11,705 nt of DNA, taken from contig CAMWLX010000073.1 in NCBI GenBank assembly GCA_947175225.1, positions 1 to 11,705 on the forward strand, read 5' to 3'. A program made the translations under genes and the position numbers. The stretch comes from an uncultured Porphyromonadaceae bacterium. Lineage in GTDB: Bacteria > Bacteroidota > Bacteroidia > Bacteroidales > Muribaculaceae. Below, piece by piece: positions 7,672 through 11,705 of the stretch. Positions within the stretch are counted from its first letter, which is position 1. Every line of letters begins with the position of its first letter. The notes beneath the pieces were generated by a model, which saw only the letters and a list, made by a program, of their open reading frames with translations, made no database searches and had not been told where the DNA came from.

Positions 7672-7738
7672 CCTATAATCCCATAAACCTATAACCCCAT
7701 AAACCTATAACCCCATAAACCTATAACCCCATAAACCT
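7672..7738. repeat. 16-bp tandem repeat in the epimerase-GH36 gap
   Basis: The plus-strand unit CCATAAACCTATAACC occurs exactly at 7681, 7697 and 7713, with a partial fourth copy from 7729 to 7738 and a degenerate copy before 7681. On the sense (minus) strand the unit reads GGTTATAGGTTTATGG, giving GGGG tracts every 16 nt in the leader of the GH36 gene. The array starts 44 bp upstream of the GH36 start codon and touches the hairpin at 7739-7760. Confidence 0.95.
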
Positions 7739-7760
7739 CGGCTTTCGCTTGCGAAAGCCG
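7739..7760. other. Perfect hairpin just after the epimerase gene
   Basis: CGGCTTTCGC and GCGAAAGCCG form a perfect 10-bp inverted repeat around a TT centre, 2 bp beyond the epimerase stop codon. No T run follows on the minus strand, so it is not a standard intrinsic terminator. It may protect the 3' end of the upstream mRNA, act as an attenuator before GH36, or be a REP-like element. Confidence 0.8.
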
Positions 7761-7762
7761 AA

Positions 7763-9013
7763 TTAATCAAAAGAGTTGAGGATATTAATTGATTCAAGGC
7801 ACATACGTGAGTTATGATAAGGGCATTTCCAGAATCCAGCCTTATCATCATCCCTATTGACAGATCCATCCGCTTTTATCGACCAGAACCATTCCCCCTC
7901 AGGGTCTATAAGATTATCGGCTATAAATTGCCAGCTTTCATGTGCCGACTTAAGCCAGTAGGTGATCTCTGCGTCCTCTTCAGGATCGCTATGGAATCGT
8001 GCAAGATACAATTGCCCGATTACGTTTTCTGCCTGAACCCACCAATGTCGGTCTTCGTCAAGCCTGCCATCTCCATGCATCTCATAAATCATGCTCCCGT
8101 CTTCCCGTCGCCCTTTTAAGGCAGCAAGGGCTATTAGTTGGGTATGTTCGAGAGTCTCTGCAATCAGTTTGTCGTCGCCTATGACGTATGCAGTCTCGAG
8201 AAGGAGCCATGATGCTTCGATGTCATGTCCGTATGATTCAGCATCATCATATTTGTTCCAGTCTTCATCAAAGAAAAGCGTCAAGTGATGTGTCTCATGA
8301 TTCTCAATGCGGTCGAGGAATATACGGAGCAAATATACATTCGCTTCTTTCACTTTCTCAATTTCAGAATCAGTCACCCACACCACGCCACGCTCTTTTG
8401 CCATTCGAAGAGCCCTGAGAAGATTTGTATACCCCTCAAGAATATGAAGATGGGTATTCATAGTCTTTGAAGCATTGGCATCACGTTCGCTCAGACGCAT
8501 GTCTTCAATCTGACTCCAGTCGCAATTGGCAGCTTCAATATATCCTTCTTTTTCCTTGTCGAGAGCATGATCTTCAATTGACCCGAACAGATCATAAGCC
8601 GGCTTAAGAGCCTCTTGATCATTGGATGCGATATAATATTCTGAAAGGCCATAGATTATGAATGCTATGGCGTAGAACTGTTTCTTAGTGTCAAGAGGAT
8701 TGCCATCGGCAGAAACGCTCCAATAAGCCCCGCCATTTTCTTTGTCGATAAAATGGTCGCGTATGAATTCGTATGCATGCTTTGCATCTTTCAGATACTC
8801 AGAATCGTGCAGAGCATTGTATGCAGCAGAGAATGTCCATAGGATTCGCGCCTGAAGGATAGCCCCTTTGGGCGCATCTTCATAGAGATGGTCGTGACCA
8901 TCTCTGCGACCGTAATAGCCGCCGGATGGATCTTTCATCTTTTCCATCCAATATGGAAGTATGTTTTTGCGGAGGCATTTTTCTAAATCCTCCTTAAAGC
9001 TTTTTGTCAACAT
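7763..9013 (-). CDS. Cellobiose/mannobiose 2-epimerase (AGE family)
   Basis: A 416-residue cytoplasmic enzyme of the N-acylglucosamine 2-epimerase superfamily, cellobiose 2-epimerase branch (EC 5.1.3.11). It converts the reducing-end residue of beta-1,4-disaccharides, here most likely mannobiose to 4-O-beta-mannosylglucose. The (alpha/alpha)6 barrel motifs are visible: YWMEKMKDPSGGYYGRRDG near the N-terminus, MNTHLHILEGYTNLLR (H188, H190), YGHDIEASWLLLE (H263), HWWVQAENVIG (W324, W325) and PYHNSRMCLE (H400). H263 and H400 correspond to the catalytic histidines of the Ruminococcus and Rhodothermus enzymes. No signal peptide. It starts 6 bp after the symporter stop, so the two are surely co-transcribed. 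Together with the GH130 gene this matches the B. fragilis set first labelled unk1, unk2 and MGP. Length is normal. Confidence 0.94.
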   Translation of the reverse strand: MLTKSFKEDLEKCLRKNILPYWMEKMKDPSGGYYGRRDGHDHLYEDAPKGAILQARILWTFSAAYNALHDSEYLKDAKHAYEFIRDHFIDKENGGAYWSVSADGNPLDTKKQFYAIAFIIYGLSEYYIASNDQEALKPAYDLFGSIEDHALDKEKEGYIEAANCDWSQIEDMRLSERDANASKTMNTHLHILEGYTNLLRALRMAKERGVVWVTDSEIEKVKEANVYLLRIFLDRIENHETHHLTLFFDEDWNKYDDAESYGHDIEASWLLLETAYVIGDDKLIAETLEHTQLIALAALKGRREDGSMIYEMHGDGRLDEDRHWWVQAENVIGQLYLARFHSDPEEDAEITYWLKSAHESWQFIADNLIDPEGEWFWSIKADGSVNRDDDKAGFWKCPYHNSRMCLESINILNSFD

Positions 9014-9019
9014 TTAAAA

Positions 9020-10378
9020 TCATTTCTTAATAGGGAAGAAATATGTCATAACTCCCATAATGACGGCAATCCCAGCCGGGAAAAGAGAGAATAGAGCCCA
9101 GATCATGGTGCGCACAGAAGAGGTGATTGATTCCGGATTTATAGTGGTGTTGCCATCAATCTCAATCATCGTAGCTCCTGCCAATCCAAGCAGAAGGGCT
9201 ATAAGGGAGCCTGAAATTGCACTTCCGAATTTCTGAGCCATAGTCCCGGATGAGAAAATCAGACCTGTAGAGGAGACTCCGTTCTTCTGAGTCGCGTAGT
9301 CAGCCACATCAGCATACATTGACCAGAGCAGCGGTGAGTATATGCCGACTCCGACAGAAGTAAGAACCGAAACGACGATCATCAGCCATATAAATGATGT
9401 ATTCATTGGGATAAAGAAGAATACCACTGATGTGACACAGCAAATTACTGCTGCCCAGGTAAAGGCACCCCGTTTCGAGCCGACCCATTTTGTGAATGCC
9501 GGTGATATTCCTCCAAATATCATGCAAGTGATTTCGCCGAATGCCATAAAGACGGTGTAGTTGATGATGAAACTTCCAAGAGTTACTTCTCCGTCAAGAC
9601 AGTAATCGAACATATAGGCTACCACGGCGTAGCGGAAACCATTAAAGAAGTTTGTAAGCACGCTGATAGTGGTCATACATACCCAGGGTTTATTTCGGAA
9701 TAGATCGCCAAACTGCTTGAAACTGAAATTCTCAGCACGCACGGGTTTCAGACGTTCCTTTGTCATTAGTCCGCAAGCAAGAGTCATAATTGCAGCAAGG
9801 ATGCCGAAGATAACACCGATGATGGCATATTGATGAGCCAACACTGCAGGGTCGTTTTCATTGCCCCCGATCATCTTCTGAATATAAGGGAATGAGAGCA
9901 GGGTGATGAACCCCATTGCATATGCTCCAACCATACGGTAGGCTGAGAATTGATTTTTCTCATGGTCGTCTTCTGTCATGACACCAAGCAGCGAACCGTA
10001 TGGAACATTGACCGCTGTATACATTACCATCATGAGAAGATAAAGGGCGTAAGCATAGGCGCGTTTCCCATCCGGACCAAAGTCGGGAGTGTAGAGCAGA
10101 AGTGCAAATACGATGCCAAAAGGAATTGCTCCATAGATGAGCCAAGGTCGGTATGTCCCGAAGCGGCTCTGAGTACGGTCGGCGAGGCTTCCCATAATGG
10201 GGTCTGTGACTACATCGAAGAGTCGCGCTATCAGCATAAGCAAGGCTGCATCTTCAAGAGAGAGACCAAAGGCGTTGGTGAAGAAGAATGGGAATGCAAT
10301 AGACATTATTTTCCATACGATTCCTCCTGAAGCTGCATCCCCAAGGGCATAACCTATTTTTTCAGATAAACTTGCCAT
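9020..10378 (-). CDS. GPH-family sugar:cation symporter (MelB-like), probable mannobiose importer
   Basis: A 452-residue inner-membrane transporter of the glycoside-pentoside-hexuronide:cation symporter family (major facilitator fold), with about 12 hydrophobic segments. Family marks are EKIGYALGDAASG at the N-terminus, RLFDVVTDPIMG with D55 and D59 at the MelB cation-site positions, RFGTYRPWL (72-80), NVPYGSLLGVMTED (124-137) and the C-half YADVADYATQKNG. An upstream in-frame ATG would add 18 residues (start 10432), but that extension is translated from a TGCATAA-type repeat and is unlike the family, so I place the start at 10378; the numbering then agrees with MelB. It overlaps nothing, lies 135 bp after the GH130 gene and 6 bp before the epimerase. 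By context it imports mannobiose for those two cytoplasmic enzymes; substrate is inferred, family is firm. Confidence 0.93.
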   Translation of the reverse strand: MASLSEKIGYALGDAASGGIVWKIMSIAFPFFFTNAFGLSLEDAALLMLIARLFDVVTDPIMGSLADRTQSRFGTYRPWLIYGAIPFGIVFALLLYTPDFGPDGKRAYAYALYLLMMVMYTAVNVPYGSLLGVMTEDDHEKNQFSAYRMVGAYAMGFITLLSFPYIQKMIGGNENDPAVLAHQYAIIGVIFGILAAIMTLACGLMTKERLKPVRAENFSFKQFGDLFRNKPWVCMTTISVLTNFFNGFRYAVVAYMFDYCLDGEVTLGSFIINYTVFMAFGEITCMIFGGISPAFTKWVGSKRGAFTWAAVICCVTSVVFFFIPMNTSFIWLMIVVSVLTSVGVGIYSPLLWSMYADVADYATQKNGVSSTGLIFSSGTMAQKFGSAISGSLIALLLGLAGATMIEIDGNTTINPESITSSVRTMIWALFSLFPAGIAVIMGVMTYFFPIKK

Positions 10379-10387
10379 ACTAAGAAG

Positions 10388-10421
10388 TAATGCATAATTC
10401 ATAATGCATAATGCATAATTA
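10388..10421. repeat. Palindromic TGCATAA-type repeat before the symporter start
   Basis: Three TGCATAA units plus one TCATAA variant run from 10388 to 10421. Each contains the palindrome TGCA, and together they form nested inverted repeats. On the sense strand they open a reading frame (AANYALCIMNYAL) that runs into the symporter gene. Similar repeats coding NYALCIMNYAL are, from memory, scattered in intergenic DNA of many bacteria. It sits 9 bp from the chosen start codon, inside the presumed leader. Confidence 0.85.
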
Positions 10422-10513
10422 GCTGCGCTCAAGCTAAAGCAAGTGTCTTGTCGCTGACATTAATTATAAATGCATTCATGATAGTATGCTAATAATATGA
10501 TTGATTACTAAAT

Positions 10514-11686
10514 TTATAATTTGAGACCGAGGGTGAGGTTTTTGTCAATCAGATGGTTTAAAGTCTTGACAGATTCTGTTGTAGTGAGTCCATCTTGTGG
10601 AGTGTTGAAGCAGTAGTCCACAAGACGGTCGATGGTAGATGTTGCCACATGCATGCGTGTGTCGGAAGATGCATAATAGATGAATACTTTTCCGTCTTCG
10701 TCTGCAATCCAGCCATTAGTGAAAAGCACATTCATTACATCGCCGATATATTCCTCACCTACAGGCGCCATTAAGTAGCCACCCGGGGAAGCTATCTTTT
10801 CCCATGGTTTTTCAAGAGATGTCATATACATATACAGCACATAGCGGAGTCCTGAAGCACAACCTCTCACGCCATGGGCGAGATGCAGCCATCCCCGGTC
10901 GGTCTTTATAGGATGAGGACCTTCACCGTTCTTGACTTCCTTAATAGTGTGATAGTAACGTCGGTCGATGATGATCTCTTCCTTTATCTCTGCATGGCAA
11001 ATATCATCGATAAGAGCCCATCCGATTCCTCCCCCGCTGCCAGTGTCGATGAATCCATCTTGCGGACGGGTATAGAGTGCATATTTCCCTTCTACGAATT
11101 CCGGATGAAGCACTACGTTGCGCTGTTGCGATTTGCTCTTTAGATCAGGAAGACGTTCCCAGTTGATAAGGTCGTGTGTGCGGGCGATGCCGCATGCAGC
11201 GGTAGCTGCTGAAAGGTCGCCGGGCTTAGAGTCATCATGACGCTCCACACAGAAGAGTCCGTAGATCCATCCATCCTCGTGGCGTGTCAGGCGCATATCA
11301 TAGACATTTGTTGCAGGGTCTTCTGTGTCAGGAAGCGTAATGGGATGAGGCCGGAAACGGAAATTGTCAATTCCTGTAGGACTCTCGGCAACTGCGAAAA
11401 ACGATTTTCTGTCGCTTCCCTCTACTCTGACTACAATGACATACTTGTCGCCCCACTTGATTGCACCTGAATTGAGGGTTGCGTTGCAGCCAATGCGCTC
11501 CATAAAGTAAGGGTTGGTGGCCTTATCGAAATCATATTTCCAATATGGAGGCACCATTTCTGCTGTCATCACCGGATTCTCATATCTCTCATATATGCCG
11601 TTTCCTTCGATTGCCTTATTAGGACGTGTCACGAGATCCTCATAACGCTTGATGATAAGATCTTTACGATATTCAAATATATCCAT
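10514..11686 (-). CDS. GH130 4-O-beta-D-mannosyl-D-glucose phosphorylase
   Basis: A 390-residue cytoplasmic enzyme of family GH130, subfamily 1 type. It phosphorolyses 4-O-beta-mannosylglucose to alpha-mannose 1-phosphate and glucose (EC 2.4.1.281). The five-bladed propeller motifs are present: ERIGCNATLNSGAI (63-76), the acid D130 in NVYDMRLTRHEDGWIY (equal to D131 of the B. fragilis enzyme), CVERHDD (146-152), GEGPHPIKTDRGWLHLAHG (254-272) and YYASSDTRMHVATS (337-350). The basic and GPHP residues fit phosphate binding. No signal peptide. Length equals that of characterised members. It is the first gene of the visible operon, followed by symporter, epimerase and alpha-galactosidase. Its start codon lies 19 bp from the window edge in AT-rich sequence, so the promoter or a further upstream gene is out of view. 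Mannosylglucose is preferred over mannooligosaccharide as substrate because of length, motif match and the epimerase partner. Confidence 0.95.
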   Translation of the reverse strand: MDIFEYRKDLIIKRYEDLVTRPNKAIEGNGIYERYENPVMTAEMVPPYWKYDFDKATNPYFMERIGCNATLNSGAIKWGDKYVIVVRVEGSDRKSFFAVAESPTGIDNFRFRPHPITLPDTEDPATNVYDMRLTRHEDGWIYGLFCVERHDDSKPGDLSAATAACGIARTHDLINWERLPDLKSKSQQRNVVLHPEFVEGKYALYTRPQDGFIDTGSGGGIGWALIDDICHAEIKEEIIIDRRYYHTIKEVKNGEGPHPIKTDRGWLHLAHGVRGCASGLRYVLYMYMTSLEKPWEKIASPGGYLMAPVGEEYIGDVMNVLFTNGWIADEDGKVFIYYASSDTRMHVATSTIDRLVDYCFNTPQDGLTTTESVKTLNHLIDKNLTLGLKL

Positions 11687-11705
11687 TATATAATTTAATT
11701 TTATT

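Noticed and set aside
7672..7760. CRISPR-like array
   Set aside because: The 16-bp units abut directly without unique spacers, so this is a simple tandem repeat next to a hairpin.
9950..10330. 126-codon plus-strand open frame
   Set aside because: It is the antisense shadow of the symporter gene; its predicted protein is rich in His/Cys with no family resemblance.

Overview
The window looks like a chromosomal carbohydrate-use region from a member of the Bacteroidota, most likely order Bacteroidales; a gut genus such as Bacteroides or a Muribaculaceae relative is a guess. The reasons are Bacteroidales-type promoter elements (TAnnTTTG) in front of two genes, A-rich translation starts without strong Shine-Dalgarno sequences, and gene content typical of polysaccharide utilisation loci (PULs). 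All eight genes are intact. I see no rRNA, tRNA, insertion sequence, CRISPR array or phage gene.

Left part (1-4906), pectin/rhamnose-type enzymes. A secreted, compact GH106-like enzyme (32-2554, +) and a secreted GH28 enzyme (3398-4873, +) flank a sugar O-acetyltransferase of the maltose/galactoside acetyltransferase type on the opposite strand (2616-3179, -). The 218-bp gap between the acetyltransferase and GH28 carries divergent promoter-like elements. GH28 ends in a strong hairpin that also serves the next gene.

Middle (4909-5422). A small antibiotic-biosynthesis-monooxygenase (ABM, YgiN-like) gene on the minus strand stands alone between two terminator hairpins. Its upstream gap holds an imperfect inverted repeat.

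Right part (5351-11686), beta-mannan/galactomannan catabolism, all on the minus strand. Transcription runs from the right edge: GH130 4-O-beta-mannosylglucose phosphorylase, GPH-family sugar:cation symporter, cellobiose/mannobiose 2-epimerase, secreted GH36 alpha-galactosidase, then a UUCG-loop terminator. The gene content matches the mannan pathway described from Bacteroides fragilis. Alpha-galactosidase strips galactose in the periplasm, the symporter brings mannobiose into the cytoplasm, the epimerase turns it into mannosylglucose, and the phosphorylase splits that into mannose 1-phosphate and glucose. The endo-mannanase and SusC/SusD genes expected for such a locus are not in the window and may lie beyond the right edge.

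The least explained structures are at two operon junctions. A 16-bp tandem repeat, G-rich on the transcribed sense strand, sits next to a perfect hairpin between the epimerase and alpha-galactosidase genes. A palindromic TGCATAA-type repeat sits just before the symporter start. I found no convincing new multi-gene system; the unusual points are enzyme motif deviations and these junction repeats.
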